DNA of 64,000 nt, taken from NCBI GenBank assembly GCA_963799065.1, contig CAWCVJ010000001.1:2418001-2482000 (forward strand). The letters run 5' to 3'. Both the position numbers and the translations under genes were made by a program. This DNA comes from JAJPHW01 sp963799065 (lineage in GTDB: Bacteria > Acidobacteriota > Terriglobia > Terriglobales > Acidobacteriaceae). Below the pieces are notes generated by a model. It was not told the origin of the DNA, made no database searches, and worked only from the letters and a program-made list of their open reading frames with translations. Below are positions 7,818 to 15,260 of this stretch, one piece after another; the first letter of the stretch is position 1, and each line of letters starts with the position of its first letter.

Positions 7818-9170
7818 ATGAAAGACATCTTTGTCGGTTATTTCACACCCACGGACGAAGAGTTCGAAAAACTTTGGGACAACTGCCTCTTTGCTTTCGA
7901 CACAAATGTTCTTTTAGGCCTCTATAGATCGACAGCAGAAACGCGACAGGTCTTCTTTACCGTCCTTGACGAAATTGCGGACAGAATATTCCTCCCTCAT
8001 CAGTCCGCCATCGAATACCTAAGGAATCGAATAGGCGTAATTTCTACGCGCTCTGACCAGTATGGGAAGATCGGAGGCGAAGCCGAGAAACTCGTCGCGA
8101 CAGTAAGAGGCATTGTTGCTGAGCACGCCATTCTTGATGGGGAAAACATTGCTAAGACGGCCGAGCAGCATGTAGAGGCCATCAAAGACCTCGTCAATGC
8201 TGCGGCCACCAAAGAGCCTGACCTTTTAAGGCAAGACAATGTATTAGCCAGGCTGGCTGAACTCTTCAAGTCTGCAGTCGGCTCGCCCTACCCCACCGCA
8301 AGGCTCAAAGAGATTTACGCGGACGGTGCTCAGCGGTACGCTCAAAAAATCCCTCCCGGATACAAGGATGACAAGAAGCCCGAGCCTGATAAGTTCGGAG
8401 ATTTGCTGATCTGGTTCCAATTACTCGACAAAGCCAAGTCGAGCAATAAACCGATAATTTTTGTCACCGGCGATTCCAAAGAGGACTGGCTACTTCAGCA
8501 TAGAGGCAATGCTCTTGGGCCGCGTCCTGAACTTCGCCAAGAAATGATGGACTTCGCTGGGTCTGAGTTTTACGTATATACGACGCCGAAGTTTCTAGAG
8601 TATGCGACCAGGTTCCTTGACCTCGAACTTGACACCAAGAAGGCAGAATCGGAATTTGAGAAGATTGAGAAACAAGACAAAGAAGCCACGGAGCGCAGCT
8701 TTCCGATTTCTTTCAACTATATTCCACACCAACCCCAAACGAATGACCTCTCTTGGCCATCTTGGTATCCGAGTTTTATGGGTGATTCTCAGCCGACAGG
8801 GTTCCAGTACAAATTCCCTGAATACCAGTCCACGATTTCGACTCTAGCTGAACCGACTACTTTGAGCGTTGGAGCAAGCAAAGATTATTACTCCCTCCTT
8901 CCAATAAACGGATATCTCTACAACTCGCCCACCGGCAAGTGGAATTGCGAAATCGTGGGTGTGCCAACAGGATTTGGCGAAGACCGAATCTGCTATGACC
9001 TTAAATTTGAGCCGCTGGATCGTACGAGGCAGTCGAGAACTCTGAAGCTCTGGGTCTCATCGTCCAAGTTGGAACATGACATTGATTGGGGGTATAAGGG
9101 AGCAATCTCCAAAATGATTTCGAGTTGGCTAGCTTCCAACGAGGACGCGGGGACAGCTGTCTTGCTTTGA
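7818..9170 (+). CDS. PIN-like domain (DUF4935/PIN_8-type) ribonuclease-like protein
   Basis: About 450 residues. The N-terminal 280 residues match the large PIN-like family: acidic residue in FAFDTNVLLGLYR (Asp28), HQSAIEYLRNR, a long helical insert, then FGDLLIWFQLLDKA and VTGDSKEDWLLQ, which supply the other acidic positions. PIN folds are metal-dependent RNases. Residues about 290-450 are a second region of unknown fold with an aromatic-rich centre (FNYIPHQPQTNDLSWPSW). The ATG at 7818 is preferred because the PIN homology starts there; a longer frame from 7746 has no support. The pairing with the preceding unknown gene and the repeat-rich surroundings suggest a defence or abortive-infection role, which is inference. 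Confidence 0.75.
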   Translation: MKDIFVGYFTPTDEEFEKLWDNCLFAFDTNVLLGLYRSTAETRQVFFTVLDEIADRIFLPHQSAIEYLRNRIGVISTRSDQYGKIGGEAEKLVATVRGIVAEHAILDGENIAKTAEQHVEAIKDLVNAAATKEPDLLRQDNVLARLAELFKSAVGSPYPTARLKEIYADGAQRYAQKIPPGYKDDKKPEPDKFGDLLIWFQLLDKAKSSNKPIIFVTGDSKEDWLLQHRGNALGPRPELRQEMMDFAGSEFYVYTTPKFLEYATRFLDLELDTKKAESEFEKIEKQDKEATERSFPISFNYIPHQPQTNDLSWPSWYPSFMGDSQPTGFQYKFPEYQSTISTLAEPTTLSVGASKDYYSLLPINGYLYNSPTGKWNCEIVGVPTGFGEDRICYDLKFEPLDRTRQSRTLKLWVSSSKLEHDIDWGYKGAISKMISSWLASNEDAGTAVLL

Positions 9171-9207
9171 AAGTGCGGGGACAGTGCGGGGACAAATGGA
9201 ACTGACC

Positions 9208-9429
9208 CTAAATCGCCGCCCGATCTTCTAGGTGAGCACGGATGAGAGGTGAAGGGCGGTGATGCCGCCGCGTGGCCACGTTCCAGAATTCGGCGATGTT
9301 CTGGGAGCAGAAGAAAACTGCGTCCTTTTGCCGGATTAGCCTCGAAACTGCGTGCGTTGCTTGAGTACAAAGAGGGTGAGCGGGCTGAGCACGGCGAAGC
9401 AAGATATTCGTGTCAACGATGAGACGCAT
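9208..9429 (-). pseudogene. Truncated VapC-type PIN toxin
   Basis: The first about 53 residues read as a PIN toxin (MRLIVDTNILLRRAQPAH with the first catalytic Asp, then FFCSQNIAEFWNVATR). The sequence then departs from the family and stops at 73 residues, where 130-140 are expected. The missing C-terminal part would hold the remaining acidic residues, so the toxin is probably dead. The break lies next to GGGGACA-rich repeat sequence (9150-9195). It overlaps the antitoxin stop (TGATG). Confidence 0.7.
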
Positions 9430-9683
9430 CAGTGGTCGCGGCCCTCATCCATAGCATAGCGGCTGACCCCGTAATCGGACAGAGGAGGGGTCGGGCGGTG
9501 TCCAGCCGACCACGCCTCAAATCCCTTCGCGCGTTCTTCGGCCGACAAAGTCTGCGGCGTGGCTGGCAGCACATCACTCTCGACCATGGAAAGCAAATAT
9601 TCCTCCACGGTCACGCCAATGGCCTGCGCCTGGGCGAAGATTCCGGCTTGAATCTCTGGCTTGAGGTTCAGGGTTACCGTCAT
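9429..9683 (-). CDS. Antitoxin of a degraded VapBC-type module
   Basis: An 84-residue protein: MTVTLNLKPEIQAGIFAQAQ, GVTVEEYLLSMVES, then a linker and the C-terminal toxin-binding tail FEAWSAGHRPTPPLSDYGVSRYAMDEGR. This is the layout of a widespread acidobacterial/cyanobacterial antitoxin paired with PIN toxins. Its partner downstream is truncated, so it may survive as an orphan regulator. Confidence 0.7.
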   Translation of the reverse strand: MTVTLNLKPEIQAGIFAQAQAIGVTVEEYLLSMVESDVLPATPQTLSAEERAKGFEAWSAGHRPTPPLSDYGVSRYAMDEGRDH

Positions 9684-10117
9684 GACTCGATCTCTGCTTC
9701 ACAGCGTACTTCAGCCCTTAGCCTGGCGCGAAGGGCCTCGATTGCTTGTCGAATTCACACAAATTCCCAAAATGGGCCAAACCCGCATTTTTATTGGCCT
9801 TTTCGCACTTTTCTCTGGACACAATCTCCTCTAACCTGCGAACATCATAAGTATGTTTTCGCTGCCCAAGAACCAAGTAAAGAGCGAGTAAGAAGGCGAG
9901 TTTAGAAGCCGAGTTCAGAAAAAAGCCCGGCGGCGAAACGGTTTTCTCTCTAAGTCCTTTGTTTGACGGATTTTGACTCTAACCACCCTGGGATCATCGA
10001 GTTACAAAATTTCCACAGCCTAAACCGATGATTCTAATAGATCAGGGGGGGTAGGGGGGCAAGATCCCGGTCACTACCCAGCAACCGACCGCCAGCCAGT
10101 AAGCGAGGGCAAGGCCC
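9684..10117. other. Intergenic region without recognisable gene
   Basis: About 430 bp. It holds AT-richer sequence near 9760-9850, then a G-run (GGGGGGGTAGGGGGG at about 10045-10060). I see no convincing coding frame, RNA gene or terminator. Confidence 0.5.
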
Positions 10118-10633
10118 TTAGGGCTTTGCCTTCAACGGCTGCCAGAGTTCAATCTTATTGCCGTCCGGGTCGTAGATCCAGGCAAAGCGACCGTAGGATT
10201 CGTCCATTCGTTTGGGGTCGATCTTGACTCCTTCTTGTTTTAGGCGGTCGAGCAAAGCGTCCATGTCGTCGACGATGTAGTTGATCATGAACGGCGCGGG
10301 GCTGGGATCGAAGTACTTCGTGGTGGCAGGAAAAACCGTCCAAACGGTGACGTGTTCCTTTTGCGGGTCGTCGTGTTCGCGCCACGGAAGCATCGCGCCC
10401 TGGCCCTTGTCGGCGAGTCCAAGATGCTTCGAATACCATTCGAGCATCTGATCGCGGTCGGCGGATTTGAAGAAGACACCGCCAATTCCAATGATGCGTC
10501 CGCGCGGCTCAGTTGTGACGGACGCCTTCGCCTTTTGAGGCTGTGGAGATTTCACGTCCTGTGCGCTTGTTGAACCTGCCGTGATGAACAGCAGCGAACC
10601 GAACGTAATCGTGCTCCAAAGTATTCTTTGCAT
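10118..10633 (-). CDS. Exported VOC/glyoxalase-fold protein
   Basis: A 171-residue protein with a signal peptide (ending about STSAQD) and a single vicinal-oxygen-chelate module: GIGGVFFKSADRDQMLEWYSKHLGL, WTVFPATTKYF, MINYIVDDMDALLDRLKQEGV and IYDPDGNKIELWQP. The C-terminal Glu of KIELW is the usual metal ligand. Most VOC proteins are cytosolic dioxygenases, glyoxalases or resistance proteins; the export signal here makes the substrate unclear. The ATG at 10633 has no clear ribosome site. Confidence 0.82.
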   Translation of the reverse strand: MQRILWSTITFGSLLFITAGSTSAQDVKSPQPQKAKASVTTEPRGRIIGIGGVFFKSADRDQMLEWYSKHLGLADKGQGAMLPWREHDDPQKEHVTVWTVFPATTKYFDPSPAPFMINYIVDDMDALLDRLKQEGVKIDPKRMDESYGRFAWIYDPDGNKIELWQPLKAKP

Positions 10634-10678
10634 GGGCGGGATTATACAGGTTTCGATTCGGTGCCTCGCGCTACCGAG

Positions 10679-11032
10679 CTAATTCAGCAGCGACTCCCAG
10701 TTGGCTGGCACCCGTCCTGAGGGCCCAGGAACGGGCTGATTTTTGGGATGCGCGTGCGGCGGAAGCAACTCCCCGCCCCTGGTCATCGCCTCCTTCTCGT
10801 AATCGTAGAACCAATCCTCACCCGGCTCGAAGCTGGCAATGATCGGATGCCCCGTCGCCGCCGCATGTTTCGATGCATGCTGATTCGGAGAACTGTCGCA
10901 GCATCCGATGTGCCCACACTCCGCACACCGGCGCAGATGAAACCACCAACTTTTCGGCGACGCCAGACATTCCACACATCCGTCGCCGCTAGGCTTCGAA
11001 GCCGGATTGATTCCGCGTAGACTTTTTTTCAT
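10679..11032 (-). CDS. UBP-type zinc finger protein
   Basis: A 117-residue protein with Cys/His spacing of the zf-UBP fold: GCVECLASPKSWWFHLRRCAECGHIGCCDSS followed by HASKHAAATGHPIIASFEPGEDWFYDYE. In eukaryotic deubiquitinases this domain binds the ubiquitin C-terminus; free-standing bacterial versions are common but of unknown role. The ATG at 11032 has GGAG 8 nt upstream, so I prefer it to the TTG two codons earlier. Confidence 0.85.
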   Translation of the reverse strand: MKKSLRGINPASKPSGDGCVECLASPKSWWFHLRRCAECGHIGCCDSSPNQHASKHAAATGHPIIASFEPGEDWFYDYEKEAMTRGGELLPPHAHPKNQPVPGPSGRVPANWESLLN

Positions 11033-11294
11033 CTTCAATTCTCCTTTCGACGTCTTCGGTTCACAAAATAGCGTTCACAAAATAACTGAACTAAGCCATC
11101 GCTAACAAGCCCTTAGATGAGCCAAGCCAGAATTGGTCGCTCAGGCGATGGCATCCGGAATTTCGACAGGGGAATCCGCTCTCGCTCACTGAAGCAAATC
11201 GATGCCCGTTTATTGGACACTGACTAGTCAGAAACTGCTCCGATGCGGCAAAATAAAAGGATTCTAGGTGGACGCTGACTTCGACGAGGTAAGA

Positions 11295-13052
11295 ATGCCC
11301 CGATTGCTCTCAGTAAATGTTGGTCTGCCGCGCGACGTAACGTGGAACGGCAAAACGGTCCGAACCGCAGTCTGGAAATCTGCGGTTACGGGCCGGCGAA
11401 TGGTGCGCGCGCTCGATATCGACGGCGATGCGCAAGCCGATCTCGCCGGTCACGGCGGGGAGCAGCGCGCCGTTTTTGTTTATCAGATCGACTCCTATCG
11501 TTATTGGGAACGCTTTCTCGGGCGTAATGACTTCATCTACGGGCAGTTCGGAGAAAACTTCACCGTTGACGGACTTCTCGATAACGAGGTCTGCATCGGC
11601 GACCGATATCGCATCGGGGGTGCGATCTTTGAAGTATCGCAGCCCCGAGTGACCTGCTTCCGCGTCGGCATTCGCATGAATGAACCTCGGATGCCAGCCC
11701 TGCTCGTAAAACATCACCGACCAGGGTTCTACTTTCGCGTGTTGCAGGAAGGTGAGGTTGGGGCGGGCGATGACATCGAAAAAATTGCTGACCATCCAGA
11801 GCGAATGAGTGTCGCCGAGGTTGACGCCCTACTGTATTTGCCGGGACGATCCACCGAGCAACTGCAACGCGCGCTGCGGATTCCCGCACTGAGCAAAGGT
11901 TGGCAGGGTTCGTTCCAGGCAATGCTTCAACAAGACCTGAGCCCCAAAACTGCCGCAGGGAATCCGGGACTCGCCAATGAGGAACAAGCCCCTTCATGGC
12001 CCGGCTTTCGACAGATGCGAGTCGGACGAATTAATAAAGAGAGCGGCAGCGTAACTTCTTTCATTCTGGAGCCAATCGATGGGCAGCCGCTTCCTCTCTG
12101 CCAGGCCGGTCAATTTGTGGTTCTGCGGCTGGTGGTCGATCCGGGCAAGCCGCCGGTTCTTCGCAGCTATTCTCTGTCTGATGTGCCAGCTGCGGACCAT
12201 CTCCGCATCAGTGTCAAGAACGAGTTGAATGGGATCGGAAGTTCATTTCTCTGCAGCCGTGCGCGAGAAGGCGATGTCCTCGATGTCAGTGCACCGCGAG
12301 GAAGCTTCACTCTGCGTCCCGGCCAGGGCCCTGTGGTTCTGCTGAGCGCCGGAGTCGGCGCAACGCCCGTGATGTCAATGCTTCACGCACTCGCCGCAGA
12401 GAAATCGCAACGAGAGATCTGGTGGATATATGGCGCGCGCAATAGTGTCGACCATCCCTTTGCAGAAGAATCGCGGTCGTTACTGAAACAGCTCACCCAC
12501 GGACGAGGGTACATCGTGTACAGTAAGCCCGCTGCGACCGACCAAGTCGGAGCAGACTTCGATGCTCCCGGGCATATTGACACGGCTGTGCTGGAGAAAC
12601 TCGGCGTGTCACAAAGTAGTGACTTCTATATGTGTGGCCCTACTTCATTCTTGCAGAATATGCGCGATGGGCTGCGAAAATGGGGCGTGCTGCCCGACAA
12701 TGTACACTCAGAAATCTTTGGCGCGCTGGAGAGCATTACCCCTGGCATGACGGAGGTTGTTCACACCCCCCATCAACCAGAAGGGCCAAGCGGATCCGGC
12801 CCTTCAGTCTCATTCGCGCGCAGCGGGATCATCGTTGCCTGGGATCCAAAATTCTCAAGTCTGCTTGAACTGGCGGAAGCCTGCGATGTTCCGGTCAGAT
12901 GGTCGTGCCGGATTGGAGTTTGTCATACCTGCATGACCGGCCTGGTTGATGGATCAATTACGTACAACCCGGAGCCGCTGGAGAGGCCCGCTTCCGGGAA
13001 CGTGCTCATATGCTGTTCCCAGCCAAACGCAAGTGTCACTCTGGATATTTAA
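11295..13052 (+). CDS. MOSC-flavin reductase-2Fe-2S ferredoxin fusion protein
   Basis: About 585 residues in three parts. The MOSC/YiiM-like part (about 1-220) has LAGHGGEQRAVFVYQIDSY, YGQFGENFTVDGL, VSQPRVTCFRVG and the 3-alpha region PGRSTEQLQRALRIPALSKGW. The FAD/NAD(P) reductase part (about 240-475) has RSYSLSD, LSAGVGATPVMSML and YMCGPTSFL. The C-terminal plant-type ferredoxin has CRIGVCHTCMTG with a further Cys in VLICC. MOSC domains handle molybdenum-cofactor-linked sulfur; the fusion would pass electrons from NAD(P)H through FAD and the cluster to the MOSC centre, perhaps reducing N-hydroxylated compounds (inference by analogy with YiiM/YcbX). The ATG at 11295 follows GAGGTAAGA. Confidence 0.85.
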   Translation: MPRLLSVNVGLPRDVTWNGKTVRTAVWKSAVTGRRMVRALDIDGDAQADLAGHGGEQRAVFVYQIDSYRYWERFLGRNDFIYGQFGENFTVDGLLDNEVCIGDRYRIGGAIFEVSQPRVTCFRVGIRMNEPRMPALLVKHHRPGFYFRVLQEGEVGAGDDIEKIADHPERMSVAEVDALLYLPGRSTEQLQRALRIPALSKGWQGSFQAMLQQDLSPKTAAGNPGLANEEQAPSWPGFRQMRVGRINKESGSVTSFILEPIDGQPLPLCQAGQFVVLRLVVDPGKPPVLRSYSLSDVPAADHLRISVKNELNGIGSSFLCSRAREGDVLDVSAPRGSFTLRPGQGPVVLLSAGVGATPVMSMLHALAAEKSQREIWWIYGARNSVDHPFAEESRSLLKQLTHGRGYIVYSKPAATDQVGADFDAPGHIDTAVLEKLGVSQSSDFYMCGPTSFLQNMRDGLRKWGVLPDNVHSEIFGALESITPGMTEVVHTPHQPEGPSGSGPSVSFARSGIIVAWDPKFSSLLELAEACDVPVRWSCRIGVCHTCMTGLVDGSITYNPEPLERPASGNVLICCSQPNASVTLDI

Positions 13053-13097
13053 AGGGCGATCTTTGAGAAAACAGGAGAAATCCAAGTACGCGTTCTG

Positions 13098-13283
13098 ATG
13101 TTAAACTCGAGGAACTTTCCCGACTACGAACTGCCTGATCACACGGGCACGCTGCGCAAGCTCAGCCGTCTGCAGGGCGACGATCGGTTGATCCTCAAGC
13201 TCGCGCGCGGACACTATTGCCCAAAGGAGCACCAGCAGCATTTGGAGCTAGTCGCGTTTTATCCCAAGATCACGGTGGCGTAA
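13098..13283 (+). pseudogene. Peroxiredoxin-like fragment ended by a premature stop
   Basis: The 61 residues FPDYELPDHTGTLRKLSRLQ, DDRLILKLARGHYCPKEHQQ and HLELVAFYPKITVA match the start of an AhpC/TSA-type redoxin, including the Cys of the CPKE motif. A TAA replaces the expected next codon; the following bases (ACTCAGATC, TQI) still resemble the family for a few codons before the similarity is lost and the tmRNA gene begins. The rest of the domain (over 100 residues) is absent. Probably a remnant. Confidence 0.65.
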
Positions 13284-13361
13284 ACTCAGATCGCTACCGC
13301 GATCCCCATACCGGAACAAGAACGCGTGGGACAAAATGAGGCGATGACGGTAAAAGGCAAG

Positions 13362-13729
13362 TGGTGGAGGCGGCGGGAGTCGAACCCGCGTCCGAAGGTG
13401 TTACTGGTCAAGAGACTACATGCTTATTCGCGTTCATGCTTCCGGCCTTCACCGGAAACGTTCGCGGCCCACGCTCAGAACGGACAAGAAACGCTAGCCG
13501 CTAGCCTGTGATCTTAGCCTCCCCACCCAGACGTAGCGGAGAAGAGCAGCCCCCAGTGTGACGTTCGCTCGCCGCCCGAGGGAGAAGCGGCGGAGAACGG
13601 CTGCCTAACTAATTAGGCTGCGTATGCCATTTGTTGATTGGCAATTATCATTGTGCACGCGATCACGGGTGTGTGCACCCCGGCATGCCTCTTGGCCGCA
13701 AGCATCTCCGTCGAAACCGTGACGCCCCC
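13362..13729 (-). ncRNA. ssrA: tmRNA (transfer-messenger RNA)
   Basis: The minus strand starts GGGGGCGTCACGGTTTCGAC, the classic tmRNA 5' end, and finishes with a T-arm GGGTTCGACTCCCGCC and an encoded CCA. The ends GGGGGCG and CGCCTCC form a 7-bp acceptor stem with one G-U. The tag frame at 13642-13613 encodes ANQQMAYAA followed by TAA; a short hairpin (GCCTAATTAGTTAGGC) surrounds the stop. The RNA rescues stalled ribosomes with SmpB and adds this tag for proteolysis. Length 368 nt is normal for one-piece tmRNA. Tag resembles those I recall from Acidobacteria. Confidence 0.96.
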
Positions 13730-13763
13730 ACTGGTGGGATTCGGCCTGCAAAGAACTACTTCC

Positions 13764-13792
13764 AGACTAGGATCGAATCCCAGGGAAGTCAA
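13764..13792 (-). promoter_or_regulatory. Candidate ssrA promoter
   Basis: TTGACT and TAGTCT are spaced by 17 bp on the minus strand, about 35 bp before the mature 5' end, leaving a short leader for RNase P removal. The -10 element is weak. Confidence 0.3.
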
Positions 13793-13850
13793 TCGCTTAG
13801 ATGATCTGGGGTCAGCAAGGGTGCAATTGCCGCGGGTGCTTCCACGGGTG

Positions 13851-13885
13851 CCCCGTCCTGTCGCGTTCTCTGCGACAGGGCGGGG
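13851..13885 (+). repeat. 14-bp stem hairpin repeat (REP-like)
   Basis: CCCCGTCCTGTCGC and GCGACAGGGCGGGG pair over 14 positions with one G-U, around the 7-nt loop GTTCTCT, and are preceded by GGGTG. Same geometry, flank and loop type as the hairpin at 6268-6302, with a different stem sequence. Confidence 0.75.
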
Positions 13886-13975
13886 ACTTTGACCTGTCTG
13901 AGGGGCAAGTCGTAATTACCCCTTTGAGTACCACACATGTTGCCTTATAAGCATGATTATGCAAGAATAGCATGC

Positions 13976-14416
13976 ATGAAAGACCATACCGCCTCAGCAC
14001 CGAGCCGCGGCTCTGACCTGATTCGACGTCACGCTTACGAGAAATACGTTTCCGCCGCACGGCGCCGCAGAGATAGCGTCGTGTCCATCAACGCAGGGGA
14101 AGTGCATCGTGCCTTAGCGCTGAACAATCGGGTGCCACTGGTATGTGCGGCCCTTGGATCAAAGAAATTCTTGAACGAGCACGGACTGCGCCTCCTATCG
14201 AAGACGGGGCCTCCTTCGGGACAAAGCACCACGGTTACGTTCACATACGAGATTGTTAGCCCTCAGAGACCAGAACCGACCGCAGACCAGGCGTGGCAAT
14301 CGCTTCGCGGCATAGGCAAAGACATTTACGCATCCTTCGGTGGCGGAGAGGCCTATCTCAAACAGCAGCGTTCCAATTTCTATGGCCCCGGCAAAGACCC
14401 TTTGAACCACGAATAA
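13976..14416 (+). CDS. Antitoxin-like protein of a PIN toxin pair
   Basis: About 146 residues. The N-terminal half has a basic start (RRHAYEKYVSAARRRRDSVVSINAGEVHRAL), then NRVPLVCAALGSKKFLNEHGL, which resembles a small DNA-binding domain. The C-terminal half (TADQAWQSLRGIGKDIYASFGGGEAYLKQQR) would bind the toxin. Its stop overlaps the start of a PIN-domain gene (TAATG), the usual antitoxin-toxin order. The start is uncertain: ATG 13976 or ATG 13937 in the same frame; neither has a good ribosome site. Confidence 0.65.
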   Translation: MKDHTASAPSRGSDLIRRHAYEKYVSAARRRRDSVVSINAGEVHRALALNNRVPLVCAALGSKKFLNEHGLRLLSKTGPPSGQSTTVTFTYEIVSPQRPEPTADQAWQSLRGIGKDIYASFGGGEAYLKQQRSNFYGPGKDPLNHE

Positions 14417-14841
14417 TGAGCCGCATTTATTGGGACACGATGCTGTTCATTTACTGGCTGGAAGACCATCCCCGGTACGGCGAGCGCGTCCAGCAAATTT
14501 TCGAGCGCATGCGGGAGCGTCAAGATCAACTATGCACCGGCGCCTTTGCGGTGGGAGAGACGCTGGTCGGCTTCTACAAGCGAGGCTCCAAGGATAGAGT
14601 CGCCCGCGTCCAAGACTTTTTCCGGCAAGATTTTGTCGAGGTAATTCCTTACACGCTGGATGTCTCCAGTTCCTACGCAAACATCCGAGCCGCAAACGGA
14701 ATCTCCTCTTCCGATGCGATCCATCTCGCTTGCGCAGCTACTGCCGGCGTCGATCTATTCCTGACCAATGACGAAGACCTCATAGGCCTCCTGATCCCAG
14801 GAATTCAATTCATAGCTGGCTTGGACTCAAACATTCTTTAG
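14416..14841 (+). CDS. VapC-like PIN domain toxin
   Basis: A 141-residue PIN protein: first acid in RIYWDTMLFIYWLED, Glu in FAVGETLVGFY, Asp in ISSSDAIHLACAATAGVD, and LFLTNDEDLIGL supplying the last acidic residues, so the four-acid site is complete. VapC toxins are RNases that cut tRNA or rRNA. Translation is coupled to the preceding antitoxin by a 1-nt overlap. Full length for the family. Confidence 0.85.
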   Translation: MSRIYWDTMLFIYWLEDHPRYGERVQQIFERMRERQDQLCTGAFAVGETLVGFYKRGSKDRVARVQDFFRQDFVEVIPYTLDVSSSYANIRAANGISSSDAIHLACAATAGVDLFLTNDEDLIGLLIPGIQFIAGLDSNIL

Positions 14842-15260
14842 TTCGCCTCCCGTACCCTCGGCCCGAGTGGTCGCGCCGCAGTTTTGTACGAATCCGGGAC
14901 AAGTGTTCGTTATTGGTACACGCCTAGGATTGCATCTCCCCGCAAACGTTGCGTCCATCCGAACTTCTTTTCCCCTGTCTGTCCCTAAGTAACGCGTGAA
15001 GGCAAGCGCTGCGAATCCTTGCTCAGCGCGGGTTTCCGTCGACAACGGCACGTGAAGCCTGAGCACAGCGCCCGGCGGTTAGACGCATAGCCGAGAAAGT
15101 CTCGCCAATGGCCAGTGGAGTGCTGTTTCCTGTGCGGCAGACAACACTTTTCGGCTACCGATCATTAGAGACTTCCAATGTTGTTTCTCGGTTCTTAAGC
15201 CCATCTGTTGCTGAAGCAAGTCGTTCTGCCCTTGCAAGCCACTTTTAGGAGGAATACCGC
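14842..15260. other. Upstream region of NHL cassette 1
   Basis: About 420 bp without a gene. It holds a block at 14897-14934 (GGACAAGTGTTCGTTATT onward) that recurs in front of cassette 2 at 19878-19916, a sigma-54-like element at 15109-15124, and a strong AGGAGGA ribosome site directly before the GTG start at 15261. Confidence 0.6.
15109..15124 (+). promoter_or_regulatory. Sigma-54-like promoter candidate, NHL cassette 1
   Basis: TGGCCAGTGGAGTGCT has GG and GC with the exact 10-bp spacing of -24/-12 promoters and matches TGGC..G and TGCT of the consensus. The equivalent position before cassette 2 (20089-20104) has CGGCCAAGCGATTGCT. Confidence 0.45.

Noticed and set aside
13362..13440. A tRNA gene suggested by the GGGTTCGACTCCCGCC arm and CCA end
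   Set aside because: No anticodon stem fits; the sequence is the 3' domain of tmRNA.
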